NCBI GenBank assembly: GCA_034434835.1
Contig: DAOTXX010000019.1
Span: 1-64,000 of the forward strand
Length of the DNA stretch: 64,000 nt
Reading direction: 5' to 3'
DNA from: JBGLNJ01 sp034434835
Lineage (GTDB): Bacteria > Chloroflexota > Anaerolineae > Fen-1058
The first letter of the stretch is position 1; each line of letters starts with the position of its first letter. The translations under genes and the position numbers were made by a program. Below are positions 42,912 through 52,132 of this stretch, in pieces. Below the pieces are notes generated by a model, which saw only the letters and a list, made by a program, of their open reading frames with translations, had not been told where the DNA came from and ran no database searches.

Positions 42912-44594
42912 TCACTTGAAAATAACAGGCAGATAAACCGCGCTCCCACCAGCAAAGACAAACCCATACGCCGGGGCATCCAACATAGGCGCGGTGACGG
43001 TGAACGTGTGTGTGCCTGTGATCGCGGGTGTAAAGGCCCACGTCCACACCAGCGGCACGTCCCCGCTCCTTCCTTCGTAGATCGGCGCGAGCAGTTGGCC
43101 TTCCGGGTCCGTCAGCGTCAGCGCGATGCCTGTGTACGGATAATACGCCAACGCGCGAAGAGTCACTGGCGCGTCCAACGGCGGAGCGGGCGGATGCGAG
43201 TCAACCCTCGCCTGTGAGACAACATTCACATCGGTCGTCAGCGGAGCTTGGATCAAACTCGCTGTAAAAGTGACGAGATGCGTCCCGGTCACCAGCGACG
43301 CAAAACGCCATGTATGTGTGTACGCCCCTGTGATGCCTTCGTCTATTGTAGCGACATTGCCCGCGGGGCTTGTGACCGTCAATCGCTGCGAGGCATAGGG
43401 ATAAAATGCGCCGACGCGCACGGTCACGGTCTGGCTGAGCAGCGCCGTCGCAGGCTGGGCAGTCAAGTGCGCGGTGGCGAGAGCGTGCAGTGTAGACGTG
43501 ACTGGCAGGGGCAAATCGCTTGCCGAAAAAGCCAGCGTGTACGTGCCCGGCACGGTCGGCGTGAACTGCCACGTCCATGTGTACGGCCCATCGCCCGAAC
43601 TCAGCCCACCCTCGGGCGTGACCAGAGTCGAGTTGGGATCGGCGATTGTCAGCGCGACATCCGCATGGTCAACCTCCGACCGAACCCGAACGCTTGTGAG
43701 CTGGCCCAGCTCCGGTTGAGCCGGTTGAAGCCAGAACTCGGCGGGCGGGCCAATGACGACGAGGCTGGCATCGTCCACGTACACGTCGTTGTTGGATCGC
43801 GCAAAATCCCACTCTGGCCGCGAGTGCGTCCAGACAGTGATCGTGCTGGACAGCGCCCGGGCCTGGACGCCGAAATACGTCCACTGATCGAACGCGGGGG
43901 CCTCAGGCGACCAGACGATGTGGGTGCTGGTTGGGACCGTCCCACCGGTCGGATCAATGCCGATGCGGAGGTGCATATCGCTCGGCTGATCGGAGCGGCG
44001 TCCATAGTCACACTCATCAAAGTTGAAGCACATCCAGGTCTGCACCCAGGCGGTGAACTCGACCAGCGAGCCGGGAACGATGCCGGGGACTTGCTGGTAA
44101 AATCCGGCTTCGTGCATCCGCCCATAGGAAAAATATTTGGCCGCGGCCTCACCCGTATGAACGCGATAGGGGTATTGTGGATAGAGGATCGCCACAAACT
44201 CGGGCCTGGCCCACATGCAGCCATAGTCTTTGCGGCAGACGCCCTTTTCGATGCAGTTCGAGGGGCACGGAATATAGCAATCTGGTCTCCACGGCCGGCA
44301 CGGGGGAGGGTCGAAATACCAGGCCCACCAGCCATGCGCCACATTTACTTCTCCAGCCCCTTGCGGCACATAAGGCTGTTCAAAGCTGGGATTGACGAGC
44401 AAATTGCCCGGCACGGCAGCCGTTGGCTGCGGCGTGGGCGTGCGAGCGGCCAGGATGCCCAGCGGGGCAGTCGCTTGCGGTGTGCGGCGCGGCGCCAGAG
44501 TCGAGACCGCCCACCGGCTGAGGATCAGCATGACGGCGACCACGAGCACTAACAAAATAACCCATGACGCTTTGCGGATGTCGGTGGGGTGCAT
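42912..44594 (-). CDS. Exported protein with Ig-like domains and YLPV C-terminus
   Basis: A 560-residue protein with an N-terminal membrane helix (about 9-32), a Pro/Thr-rich linker, a galactose-binding-like domain starting NLLVNPSFEQPY (about residues 64-280, Cys-rich at 108-125), then three Ig-like repeats and the last residues AVYLPVIFK. Proteins with N-PSFE domains often bind carbohydrate. The C-terminus resembles that of the 1703-residue protein at 17.2-22.3 kb. Confidence 0.8.
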   Translation of the reverse strand: MHPTDIRKASWVILLVLVVAVMLILSRWAVSTLAPRRTPQATAPLGILAARTPTPQPTAAVPGNLLVNPSFEQPYVPQGAGEVNVAHGWWAWYFDPPPCRPWRPDCYIPCPSNCIEKGVCRKDYGCMWARPEFVAILYPQYPYRVHTGEAAAKYFSYGRMHEAGFYQQVPGIVPGSLVEFTAWVQTWMCFNFDECDYGRRSDQPSDMHLRIGIDPTGGTVPTSTHIVWSPEAPAFDQWTYFGVQARALSSTITVWTHSRPEWDFARSNNDVYVDDASLVVIGPPAEFWLQPAQPELGQLTSVRVRSEVDHADVALTIADPNSTLVTPEGGLSSGDGPYTWTWQFTPTVPGTYTLAFSASDLPLPVTSTLHALATAHLTAQPATALLSQTVTVRVGAFYPYASQRLTVTSPAGNVATIDEGITGAYTHTWRFASLVTGTHLVTFTASLIQAPLTTDVNVVSQARVDSHPPAPPLDAPVTLRALAYYPYTGIALTLTDPEGQLLAPIYEGRSGDVPLVWTWAFTPAITGTHTFTVTAPMLDAPAYGFVFAGGSAVYLPVIFK

Positions 44595-44640
44595 GTCCAA
44601 CCTCTCAAGAGTGAACGTACGTCAGCCATCTGATGGCGTG

Positions 44641-45624
44641 TTACATCTTCACCGGGCGACCTTCGCTGGCGGAACGCAGCAGGGCCAGGATCGCGGCCAC
44701 ATTGGCCCGGCTATCGGCCAGGCTGATACGCGGCGGCCGGCCCAGCAGGATCGCGTCGGCCATGTCCTCGACTTCGCCGAGGTACAGCATCATGTCAGGC
44801 ACCTGGATCGTCTCTGTTCCGCCCTCGCGGGTCAGCAGGATCGGCTCATTCGGCTCGATCCGGAAAGGATGCGTCACGCGCAAGATCCCCTCACTTCCAA
44901 CGATTTCGACATCCGTCCGATAGAACGCGCGAAAACCACAATCGAACTGGGCGCACACATCATTGGGGAAACGCATTTGACCCGTAAAGGCCACATCCAC
45001 ACCCGTTGGGCCAATCGTCTGCCAGCCAAATACCTCAACCGGTTCCGCGCCGATCATGGCGCGCGCAAAGCTGATCGGGTAACACCCCACGTCCCAGATG
45101 CTCCCGCCGACAAGCTCACGACTGAGCCGCACGTCCGGATCGCGGGTGAGGTTGTAGGTGAACGCCCCACGCACCAGGCGCAGCGTACCGATCGCCCCGC
45201 CGTCTATCAGCTCTTTGAGCTTGAGCGTGATCGGATGGTGGCGATACATGAACGCTTCCGCAACGACCACCTTGTGGCGTCGGGCTGCCTCGATGATCGC
45301 GTCCACTTGTTCCACAGTCACCGCGAGCGGCTTTTCGCACAAGACGTGCTTGCCCGCCTGAGCGGCCTGGATCGTCCACTCGGCATGCAGGCTGTTGGGC
45401 AGCGGGTTATAGACCACATCAACGTCCGGGTCGGCCAGCATCGCCTCGTAACTGGCAAACGCGCGAGGGATGTCCCATTCTTTGGCGTAAGCCTGGGCCT
45501 GTTCCATCGTTCGGCTGGCGACGGCGACGAGTTGATTGCGCTTGGACGCGCGCAAAGCGGGGATAAGCGCGCGGTTGATCCGGGCTGTGCTCAGCAGCCC
45601 CCAGCGAAGAACGTGATCAGCCAT
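44641..45624 (-). CDS. Gfo/Idh/MocA family oxidoreductase
   Basis: A 327-residue protein with an N-terminal NAD(P)-binding fold (LRWGLLSTARINRALIPALR), DVDVVYNPLPNSLHAEWTIQAAQAGKHVLCEKPLA, and a C-terminal part with GGSIWDVGCYPISFARAMIG. Members oxidise or reduce sugars and related compounds. ATG 45624 has AAAGGAGAGAG. A TATAAT at 45666-45661 on this strand could be its -10 box; it is divergent from ilvE. Confidence 0.92.
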   Translation of the reverse strand: MADHVLRWGLLSTARINRALIPALRASKRNQLVAVASRTMEQAQAYAKEWDIPRAFASYEAMLADPDVDVVYNPLPNSLHAEWTIQAAQAGKHVLCEKPLAVTVEQVDAIIEAARRHKVVVAEAFMYRHHPITLKLKELIDGGAIGTLRLVRGAFTYNLTRDPDVRLSRELVGGSIWDVGCYPISFARAMIGAEPVEVFGWQTIGPTGVDVAFTGQMRFPNDVCAQFDCGFRAFYRTDVEIVGSEGILRVTHPFRIEPNEPILLTREGGTETIQVPDMMLYLGEVEDMADAILLGRPPRISLADSRANVAAILALLRSASEGRPVKM

Positions 45625-45660
45625 AACTCTCTCCTTTCCGGTATTGGCGCAACAGACAAT

Positions 45661-45752
45661 ATTATACACCAGCCGGCGCATCTTTCTGACGCCGATCGTC
45701 TTGCTCCTGCAACGTGCCTGCTCTTCCCCTCGCCAACCAAGTGAAGTATAAT
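45661..45752. promoter_or_regulatory. Divergent -10 boxes between the oxidoreductase gene and ilvE
   Basis: TATAAT is present on the minus strand (45666-45661) and on the plus strand (45747-45752). Neither has a good -35 box at the normal distance, so the calls are weak. Confidence 0.35.
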
Positions 45753-45781
45753 TCGAGCATCTCAACTCAAAGGAGGTTCGA

Positions 45782-46723
45782 ATGCCCAAGTTCGCTTTCT
45801 TCAAGGATCGCCTGGTCCCCATCGAGGACGCCAAGATCAGCATCATGACACACGCTTTCAATTATGGGACAGGTTGCTTTGAAGGGATCCGAGCTTACTG
45901 GAATGAGGACGAAGAGCAATTGTACGTGTTCAAGCTGCTCGAGCATTATCAACGCTTTCTCAACTCCAGCCGTATCCTCTTGATGAATCTGCCTCTCACC
46001 GCCGAACGCCTGGTCGAGATCACCCTCGACCTATTACGTCACGAGGAGTATCGCGAAGATGCCTATATCCGCCCCATCGCTTACAAGGCCGACGAGATCA
46101 TTGGCGTGCGACTGCACAACCTGCGCGACGAGGTCGCGATTTTCGCCACGCCGTTTGGCCGCTACATCGAAAAAGAAGAAGGCGCAAATGTCGGGGTGTC
46201 ATCCTGGCGGCGGATTGACGACAATGCCGTGCCCGCTCGCGCCAAGATCACGGGCGCATACATCAACTCGGCGTTCGCCAAAACCGAAGCGCAGACCAAC
46301 GGTTTCGACGAGGCGATCGTGCTGGGCCAGGATGGTCACGTCTCCGAAGGCAGCGCAGAGAATCTATTCATCGTGCGCGACAGCGTATTGATCACCCCGC
46401 CCGTCACCGAAAACATCCTGGAGGGTATCACGCGCAAGGTCGTTATCGAGCTGGCTCGTGATGAGCTGGGGATTCGGACATTGGAGCGCCCGATTGACCG
46501 CACCGAGTTATATGTGGCCGACGAGGCATTCTTTTGCGGGACGGGCGTGCAGATCGTGGCGATCACCAAGATTGACCATCGCCCGGTGGGCAGTGGCAGG
46601 ATCGGCCCTATCGTCAAAGCTATCCGCGATCTATACTTTGATGTGGTGCGCGGCAGGGTGCGCAAGTATCGGCAGTGGTGCACACCCGTGTACGTGAAGG
46701 TGCCCGAGCCTGCTGCAGCCTAG
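45782..46723 (+). CDS. ilvE: Branched-chain amino acid aminotransferase
   Basis: A 313-residue class IV aminotransferase. It has NYGTGCFEGIRAYW near residue 28, the PLP lysine in ARAKITGAYINSAFAKTEA and EGSAENLFIVRD. AAAGGAGG precedes the ATG. It makes or breaks down Val, Leu and Ile. The 2-oxoacids it forms are possible substrates of the ferredoxin oxidoreductases in this window. Confidence 0.95.
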   Translation: MPKFAFFKDRLVPIEDAKISIMTHAFNYGTGCFEGIRAYWNEDEEQLYVFKLLEHYQRFLNSSRILLMNLPLTAERLVEITLDLLRHEEYREDAYIRPIAYKADEIIGVRLHNLRDEVAIFATPFGRYIEKEEGANVGVSSWRRIDDNAVPARAKITGAYINSAFAKTEAQTNGFDEAIVLGQDGHVSEGSAENLFIVRDSVLITPPVTENILEGITRKVVIELARDELGIRTLERPIDRTELYVADEAFFCGTGVQIVAITKIDHRPVGSGRIGPIVKAIRDLYFDVVRGRVRKYRQWCTPVYVKVPEPAAA

Positions 46724-46743
46724 AAGCTGCCTTCCCAAAATAG

Positions 46744-47256
46744 ATGCGCAAAACGTTTGCTCGTTTGTCTCGCCGCCAGATCGTCGCGCTCGCTGTCCTG
46801 CTGGTGAGCGACGTGGCCTTGCTGGCGGCGGGATTGCTGATCGTGACCGGGCAGCCTGCGCCTGTGAATGCTGCGATGCCAACGATGAGCCTGGCCAGTT
46901 GCCAGGCGATGGGCGCGGAGCGTCTGGCCGCTCGCCAGCTTGCGGGCGTGGCCCGGCTGGATGCCGAGGGTGCGCTGCGCTTTGAGCTGAGCGGCCGCGA
47001 TCTTGCGGGCCATGAATTGCAGCGCACGACGGAAGCGGCGTGGGATGCGCTGGCCGCAGCGTTTGCTCTCTCAGAGGCAGGCTGCGGTCCTTATCCGGCG
47101 GTGCGCGTGGACGTGCCTGATTCGAGCGGTCCCCCCGGCACGCATCTGCTGGTCGAGGTCAACTGGATTGACTTGCGCGCCTGGGGCGAGCACGAGCTGG
47201 ACGACGGCGAGCTTTCGGCCCGATCCACCGCAACGACCTACGTTCGATCCGATTAG
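46744..47256 (+). CDS. Unidentified single-helix protein
   Basis: A 170-residue protein. One membrane helix (about 13-35) is followed by an alanine-rich outside domain with two Cys (CQAMGAERL and GCGPYPAVRV). I do not recognise a family. It lies 20 bases after ilvE. Confidence 0.6.
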   Translation: MRKTFARLSRRQIVALAVLLVSDVALLAAGLLIVTGQPAPVNAAMPTMSLASCQAMGAERLAARQLAGVARLDAEGALRFELSGRDLAGHELQRTTEAAWDALAAAFALSEAGCGPYPAVRVDVPDSSGPPGTHLLVEVNWIDLRAWGEHELDDGELSARSTATTYVRSD

Positions 47257-47389
47257 TCAACCTCCCGCAGGCTGGGAGATGCGTCTTTGGAGCTATCCCT
47301 CGAAATCCCCCCTGCCTTTTGAACTATTGACCCAACCTTCTCGCAGGCTCTAGAATAGATACATCGAAGCATGATTGGGAGGTTGACCT

Positions 47390-48433
47390 ATGATGACGCG
47401 ACGACAATTCATTGAGCGGATGATGGCGCTGGGCTTGGGCACGAGCCTTACGGCACTGACAGCGTGCGCGCCTCGCCCCCCCGCGTCCACACCCACGTCC
47501 GCTCCCCCGGTTCCACCTACACTTGTTCCCCAACCCATCCCGCCGACTGTGACAACTGGCAAAGTAGCAGCAACCCCAAGCGTCCCGACAACGACCGCCG
47601 CGGCGACCCCGGCTGTCCCGGCTTCGCAGGCGTATCTGGCCGTCGCGCGGGGCGATGATCCTGCGACGATCACGCAGCGCGCGGTCAAGGTGCTGGGCGG
47701 GATGGAACGATTTGTCCAGAAAGGGCAAAACGTCCTCATCAAGCCCAACATCTGCGTGGCCTATCACGGCCCCGAATACGCCGCCACGACGAACCCGCAA
47801 GTCGTCGCCGCGCTCGTGAAAATGTGTCGCGAGGCAGGCGCGTCGTCTGTGACGGTGATGGACCATCCCTTTGGCGGCACCGCCGAGAAGGCTTACCAGA
47901 TCAGCCAGATCGGCGACGCAGTCAAGGCGGCAGGCGGGCAGATGGTCGTGATGGGGTCAGCCAAGTTCAGAGACACGCCCATCCCAGAAGGCAAAGACAT
48001 TAAAAAGTGGCTGATCTACCAGGACGCGCTCAAGTTCGACGTGCTCATTGACGTGCCGATTGCCAAGCATCACGGGTTGGCTCGACTGACGTTAGCAGGC
48101 AAGAACCTGATGGGCCTGACAGAAAATCGCGGCGGCTTGCACCCGAATCTGGGCGAGCGACTGGTGGACCTGTACACGCTGTTTCGGCCCAGGCTGATCG
48201 TCGTGGATGCTTACCGCATGTTGATGAACAATGGCCCGACGGGCGGCAATCTGAACGACGTCAAGCTCGCCAAGACCGTCATCGCCAGCCACGACATCGT
48301 CGCCGCCGATGCTTATGCCACGACGCTGTTCGGCTTGCCGGCCGACGCCATCTCGTACGTCAAGGCGGGCGCCGCGCGCGGGATCGGCACCCTGGACCTC
48401 AAGAGCATCAAGATTGAGGAAATCACTGCATGA
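47390..48433 (+). CDS. Tat-exported DUF362 lipoprotein
   Basis: A 347-residue protein. The N-terminus MMTRRQFIERMMALGLGTSLTALTAC has a twin-arginine motif and a lipobox Cys near residue 26. A Pro/Thr/Ala linker (about 27-77) is followed by the DUF362 domain with GQNVLIKPNICVAYHGPEYAATTNP, VPIAKHHGLARLTLAGKNLMG and VVDAYRMLMNNGPTGGNL. No ferredoxin Cys set is present. Tat export suggests a folded or cofactor-bearing protein. It lies close to a polyferredoxin gene on the same strand. The ribosome site is GGGAGG. Confidence 0.88.
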   Translation: MMTRRQFIERMMALGLGTSLTALTACAPRPPASTPTSAPPVPPTLVPQPIPPTVTTGKVAATPSVPTTTAAATPAVPASQAYLAVARGDDPATITQRAVKVLGGMERFVQKGQNVLIKPNICVAYHGPEYAATTNPQVVAALVKMCREAGASSVTVMDHPFGGTAEKAYQISQIGDAVKAAGGQMVVMGSAKFRDTPIPEGKDIKKWLIYQDALKFDVLIDVPIAKHHGLARLTLAGKNLMGLTENRGGLHPNLGERLVDLYTLFRPRLIVVDAYRMLMNNGPTGGNLNDVKLAKTVIASHDIVAADAYATTLFGLPADAISYVKAGAARGIGTLDLKSIKIEEITA

Positions 48434-48496
48434 TGCGTCAAACGTCATGCGTCATGCGTCAAACGTCATCTGTTGACGCCTGACGTTTGACGAACC
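48434..48496. repeat. Heptad-period tract between DUF362 and next gene
   Basis: ATGCGTC, AAACGTC, ATGCGTC, ATGCGTC, AAACGTC, then after a short break TGACGTT, TGACG. It fills the whole gap. Confidence 0.75.
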
Positions 48497-48500
48497 TGGC

Positions 48501-49007
48501 ATGAACACTTGCGATACGACCTGGGACATTTCGCTCGCTGAACTCAACGACCACCTCGGTGCTGCGGGCGTCGAGCCTGTGGTGCGCGAAGGTGTATCCT
48601 CCGCACGCGACCTGGACGCGCCGACGCGCCAAACACTGGTGACGGCATTGCGCCAGTCCGTGCGCCGCGCACGCGGGGACGCACCGCTGGTCGGGCAGTG
48701 GGCGGCAGCCGCGCAATCGCTGGTCATGAATCACGATTTCAGCCCGGCCGCGCGTCAACGCGAAGAGGCGTTCTGGTCCGCCCTCACGCGCATCGTCAAC
48801 GGTTGTTATGCCCAGGTGTTGCTGGGCGACCTATCCGAGTTCCCATTCTTTATCGAGCTGCTCAGGCATCAGCCCGCGGGTCACCTGACCGAAATAGCAA
48901 CTGGGGTGCTGCGCCACCATGTTGATCCAGCACGCAAGCTGGATCCCCCTCAACTCATCCGCCTCGCCGAAGAATGGTTTCAGACCCATCAGGTCGCCAA
49001 AGCCTGA
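48501..49007 (+). CDS. Unidentified protein in the DUF362-polyferredoxin cluster
   Basis: A 168-residue, mostly helical, soluble protein without signal peptide. The helical, acidic character recalls chaperones of exported redox enzymes, but I see no defining motif and do not assign it. It stands between the Tat-exported DUF362 gene and the polyferredoxin gene on the same strand, with 21 bases to the latter. Confidence 0.65.
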   Translation: MNTCDTTWDISLAELNDHLGAAGVEPVVREGVSSARDLDAPTRQTLVTALRQSVRRARGDAPLVGQWAAAAQSLVMNHDFSPAARQREEAFWSALTRIVNGCYAQVLLGDLSEFPFFIELLRHQPAGHLTEIATGVLRHHVDPARKLDPPQLIRLAEEWFQTHQVAKA

Positions 49008-49028
49008 CCGGTCTCGAACGAGGCGTGA

Positions 49029-50615
49029 ATGATTCGCAAGCCGCGACCTCGCACTCCCGATCCCTCTGCGCTGCCCTGGCGACGCGCCCGGCGGATCACC
49101 CAAATCGTCGCGCTCTTGATCTTTATTGCGCTGCTGCTTGTGACGCGAGGCGGCGAATTTCCATCGCTCGGCGGCGCGGCCGGGGCGCCCCTGTTCTTTC
49201 GGCTTGATCCACTGGCCTGGCTGGCTTCGATCATTGCCGGACGGCGGTGGGTGGACGGGCTGGCGCTCGCGCTGGTCACGCTGGGGGTGACGCTCGTCGT
49301 GGGCCGCGTCTGGTGCGGCTGGATTTGTCCGCTGGGTACGACGCTCGATCTGATCCGCCCCCTCAGGAAATCGCGCCTGGTACCGCGCCCGGAGGGCGCT
49401 CCTACGGAACGTTGGCGTGCGGTCAAGTATGTCGTGCTGATCGCGATCTTGGGCGCGGCCCTGGCCGGCAACCTCACCTTGCTGGCGTTTGATCCGATCA
49501 GCCTCTTGACGCGCGGGCTGGGTTCGTTCGTGCTGCCCGGACTGAATCGGGTGACCGTCGGCCTGGAACGATGGCTCTACAACATCGAGCCGCTGCAAGG
49601 CGCGCTCGATTGGCTCGAAGCTTTTGTGCGTATGCCTCTCTTTCCGGCGGACGTGTGGCGCTGGTGGAATCTCCTGCCGGGGCTGCTGCTCATCGGCGTC
49701 ATCGCGTTGAATTGGGTGGCAGATCGCTTTTGGTGTCGCTACCTGTGCCCGCTCGGCGGCCTGCTCGGGTTGATCAGCCGCGTGGCGATCATTCGTCGTG
49801 TGGTCGGTCAAGATGCCTGTCGTCATTGCCAACGCTGCGTGCGGGCGTGTCCCACTGGCACGATCAATGCCGAAAGCTTTGAAAGCGACCCGGCCGAGTG
49901 CACCGTCTGCCTGGATTGCCTGCCCGAATGTCCCACGCCGAACGGACAAACCTTTGCGCCAGTATGGAAACTCGCACCCACACAGGAATACGATCCCGGT
50001 CGCCGCCAAGCGCTTGTGGCGCTGGGGGGCGGATTGATCGCCGCTGCGGTGTACCCACTCGTGCCCCCGGCCTTGCGCCGCGACTCGCGGCTCATCCGTC
50101 CGCCGGGCGCGCAAAGCGAAGCGTTCCTTTCGCAGTGCATCCGCTGCGGCGAGTGTCTCAAGGTCTGCCCGACTTCGGGCCTGCAGCCAGCGCTGTGGGA
50201 ATCGGGGCTGGATGGCTTTTGGACGCCGACGCTCGTCCCGCGTCTGGGTTACTGCGACTACTCGTGCCACTCGTGCGGCCAGGTCTGCCCAACCGGCGCG
50301 ATCCCGAATCTTGCGCTTGAAGTCAAACGCCAGCAAGTCATCGGCAAAGCCGAGGTCAACCGCGACCGCTGCCTGCCCTGGGCCAAGAACACGCCGTGCA
50401 TCGTGTGCGAGGAAATGTGCCCGCTCGCGCCCAAAGCGATCGAGCTGGAAGCCGTCGAGGTCACCGACAGCGCAGGCCAACCCCTGACGCTCCAGCGCCC
50501 GCACGTGATCCAAGAACGCTGCATCGGCTGCGGCATCTGCGAGTTCAAGTGCCCGGCGGAAGGCGAGGCGGCGATTCGTGTGGAGAGTATCACCGCAGCC
50601 AAAAAAGCGACGTGA
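49029..50615 (+). CDS. NapH/NapG-like membrane polyferredoxin
   Basis: A 528-residue protein. The first 250 residues or so hold about four helices and the NapH-type motifs WCGWICPLG (near 95) and WCRYLCPLG (near 236). Then follow CRHCQRCVRACP (264), CTVCLDCLPECP (291), a twin-arginine-like RRQALVALGGG (about 324), CIRCGECLKVCP (371), CDYSCHSCGQVCP (408), CIVCEEMCP (457) and CIGCGICEFKCP (498). This order looks like NapH fused to a NapG/MauM ferredoxin. Several 4Fe-4S clusters would carry electrons across or along the membrane. Confidence 0.9.
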   Translation: MIRKPRPRTPDPSALPWRRARRITQIVALLIFIALLLVTRGGEFPSLGGAAGAPLFFRLDPLAWLASIIAGRRWVDGLALALVTLGVTLVVGRVWCGWICPLGTTLDLIRPLRKSRLVPRPEGAPTERWRAVKYVVLIAILGAALAGNLTLLAFDPISLLTRGLGSFVLPGLNRVTVGLERWLYNIEPLQGALDWLEAFVRMPLFPADVWRWWNLLPGLLLIGVIALNWVADRFWCRYLCPLGGLLGLISRVAIIRRVVGQDACRHCQRCVRACPTGTINAESFESDPAECTVCLDCLPECPTPNGQTFAPVWKLAPTQEYDPGRRQALVALGGGLIAAAVYPLVPPALRRDSRLIRPPGAQSEAFLSQCIRCGECLKVCPTSGLQPALWESGLDGFWTPTLVPRLGYCDYSCHSCGQVCPTGAIPNLALEVKRQQVIGKAEVNRDRCLPWAKNTPCIVCEEMCPLAPKAIELEAVEVTDSAGQPLTLQRPHVIQERCIGCGICEFKCPAEGEAAIRVESITAAKKAT

Positions 50616-50659
50616 GAGCTCCCCACGTCCAATCTACCGCACAAGAGCGGATAAGTGGG

Positions 50660-51301
50660 TTAACCAAGTCGCTCAAACTCGGCAATGTGTGGAGTCAGAT
50701 CAATTGAAGCCCAACAGGTGCGCGCGAGTTCAAAGCCTCTAGGCAAAAAATTGGCGTTGATGACCTTGTGGCCTTTAGCACTCAGAAACTCGACGGCCGG
50801 TATAAAGTCGCGGTCAGAGGACACCAACACGGCGACATGCCACGCATCCTCCCATGCCAGTTTGATCATGTCTGTGACAATGGCCGTGTCAATTCCTTTT
50901 TCTGCTGTTCGCTGAATGGGAGAACCACAATGAGGACACTGGCTGATACCCTTGTGGCATGAGGGGCAGATGGGATAGCTCTTCCATTTCCGCTCCTTGC
51001 TCGTCACATGAATCCCCGGAAAGCGGTTCAGCGTGTTGTTAGCCCACTCGCGCAGCTTGGCATCTTTTGGGCTTTTGGGGTCAAATGACAAGTAGACGTG
51101 CGTTCCCTCAAATTGGAATTGGCCGAGCGAACTGGAAGGAATCAAGGCAACCGCTTTCTGCATGAGCCAGGCCGGCAGCTTTTTCCAGTCAGGGCGGTAG
51201 CCAGGGCGCGCCACCTCATTGAGAGCCAACTGGAAATTCCAAAAGTCAACAAAGATGCGAAGTTTCTGTGGCAGAAAGGGAATAGGCTCGCTGGCTGACA
51301 T
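50660..51301 (-). CDS. NYN-domain protein
   Basis: A 213-residue protein. The PIN-like NYN nuclease pattern is visible: IFVDFWNFQLALNEV near residue 16, KGIDTAIVTDMIKLA and VAVLVSSDRDFIPAVEFLSAKGHKV. The conserved Asp residues are present. Between them is a small zinc-ribbon-like set CPSCHKGISQCPHCG. It probably cuts RNA. ATG 51301 has GGGAGG. A hairpin lies just upstream. Confidence 0.88.
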   Translation of the reverse strand: MSASEPIPFLPQKLRIFVDFWNFQLALNEVARPGYRPDWKKLPAWLMQKAVALIPSSSLGQFQFEGTHVYLSFDPKSPKDAKLREWANNTLNRFPGIHVTSKERKWKSYPICPSCHKGISQCPHCGSPIQRTAEKGIDTAIVTDMIKLAWEDAWHVAVLVSSDRDFIPAVEFLSAKGHKVINANFLPRGFELARTCWASIDLTPHIAEFERLG

Positions 51302-51316
51302 GGCTGGCCTCCCAAA

Positions 51317-51344
51317 AATGCAGGGAGTGCGTTGAGCACTCCCT
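51317..51344. repeat. Hairpin in the leader of the NYN gene
   Basis: CAGGGAGTGC / GCACTCCCTG with a five-base loop and no T-run. Its place before the ribosome site would allow control of translation, but nothing shows this. Confidence 0.45.
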
Positions 51345-51482
51345 GGGGGTCTAATAGCGGACAAGATACCACTTTGCCCGCGGGGTCTATTGGCTCTATT
51401 GTACACAACTCTTGAACCAGTGTCAATATCCATTTACAGGCGCTCGGCGATATGGCGTTGTGATATCGTTACCTCAGCGCAC

Positions 51483-51511
51483 TGGACTTGAACCTCAATT
51501 TCTGCTAGAAT
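51483..51511 (+). promoter_or_regulatory. Predicted promoter of the cyclic-di-AMP receptor gene
   Basis: TGGACT and TAGAAT are 17 bases apart, about 50 bases before the ATG. Confidence 0.4.
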
Positions 51512-51562
51512 GATACCATCCTCGACAGCCAGGCCGATTCCCATGCGATTGGATGGTGCACG

Positions 51563-51883
51563 ATGAAACTTGTCATTGCCGTAGTCCAAGACGAAGATGC
51601 CGAAGCCACCGTGCAGGCCCTCACCGAGCACGGGCATCGCGTGACGCGACTGGCGACGACCGGGGGCTTTTTGCGCCGGGGCAACACGACGCTGCTTACA
51701 GGTGTCCCGGACGACAAGGTGGACGACGTGCTCACCGTCCTGCGTCACACCTGCCGCCGCCGCACCGTGTACACCACGCTCGTCACCGAGACGCCCACGA
51801 TGCTCCCTTCGTCTGTCGTCGAAGTCGAAGTCGGCGGCGCAACGGTGTTTGTGCTCGACATGGAACACTTTGAGCAGGTGTGA
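51563..51883 (+). CDS. Cyclic-di-AMP receptor, DarA/PstA family
   Basis: A 106-residue PII-like protein. The pattern MKLVIAVVQDEDAEATVQALTEHGHRVTRLATTGGFLRRGNTTLLTGVPDDKVDDVL matches the DUF970 family, whose members bind cyclic-di-AMP. A hairpin with GACCGGC/GCCGGTC and ACTTTTG (about 51973-51998) may end transcription. The partner protein is unknown. Confidence 0.92.
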   Translation: MKLVIAVVQDEDAEATVQALTEHGHRVTRLATTGGFLRRGNTTLLTGVPDDKVDDVLTVLRHTCRRRTVYTTLVTETPTMLPSSVVEVEVGGATVFVLDMEHFEQV

Positions 51884-51972
51884 AAACCGGTCTGAGAGAC
51901 GTTCGTACAGGCTGCGTAGCAAAAGTGGCATCGAACGGCACTTGTTGCGTTCCGTACCTGGGGGCGAACAAA

Positions 51973-52001
51973 CGACCGGCGCTCAAGTGCCGGTCACTTT
52001 T
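51973..52001 (+). terminator. Probable terminator behind the cyclic-di-AMP receptor gene
   Basis: A GACCGGC / GCCGGTC stem followed by a short T-run. Confidence 0.45.
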
Positions 52002-52132
52002 GTATCTGAATCAGTTTCATCAACGCGCTTCGATCAATGCCGGGATGAGCCGCACGCCGGAGACTTGCAGCAAGTGTTGATGCTACACAGCCCAATCTGA
52101 AAGAGTGGTTTGCCTGACCGGAACGACGTGAA

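Noticed and set aside
48831..50513. 560-codon minus-strand frame opposite the polyferredoxin gene
   Set aside because: The translation is low in pattern and rich in Arg, Gln and His, as expected from the complement of a GC-rich gene. The plus strand has clear Cys motifs.
51434..51931. 165-codon minus-strand frame opposite the cyclic-di-AMP receptor gene
   Set aside because: It is a shadow of a conserved gene on the plus strand.
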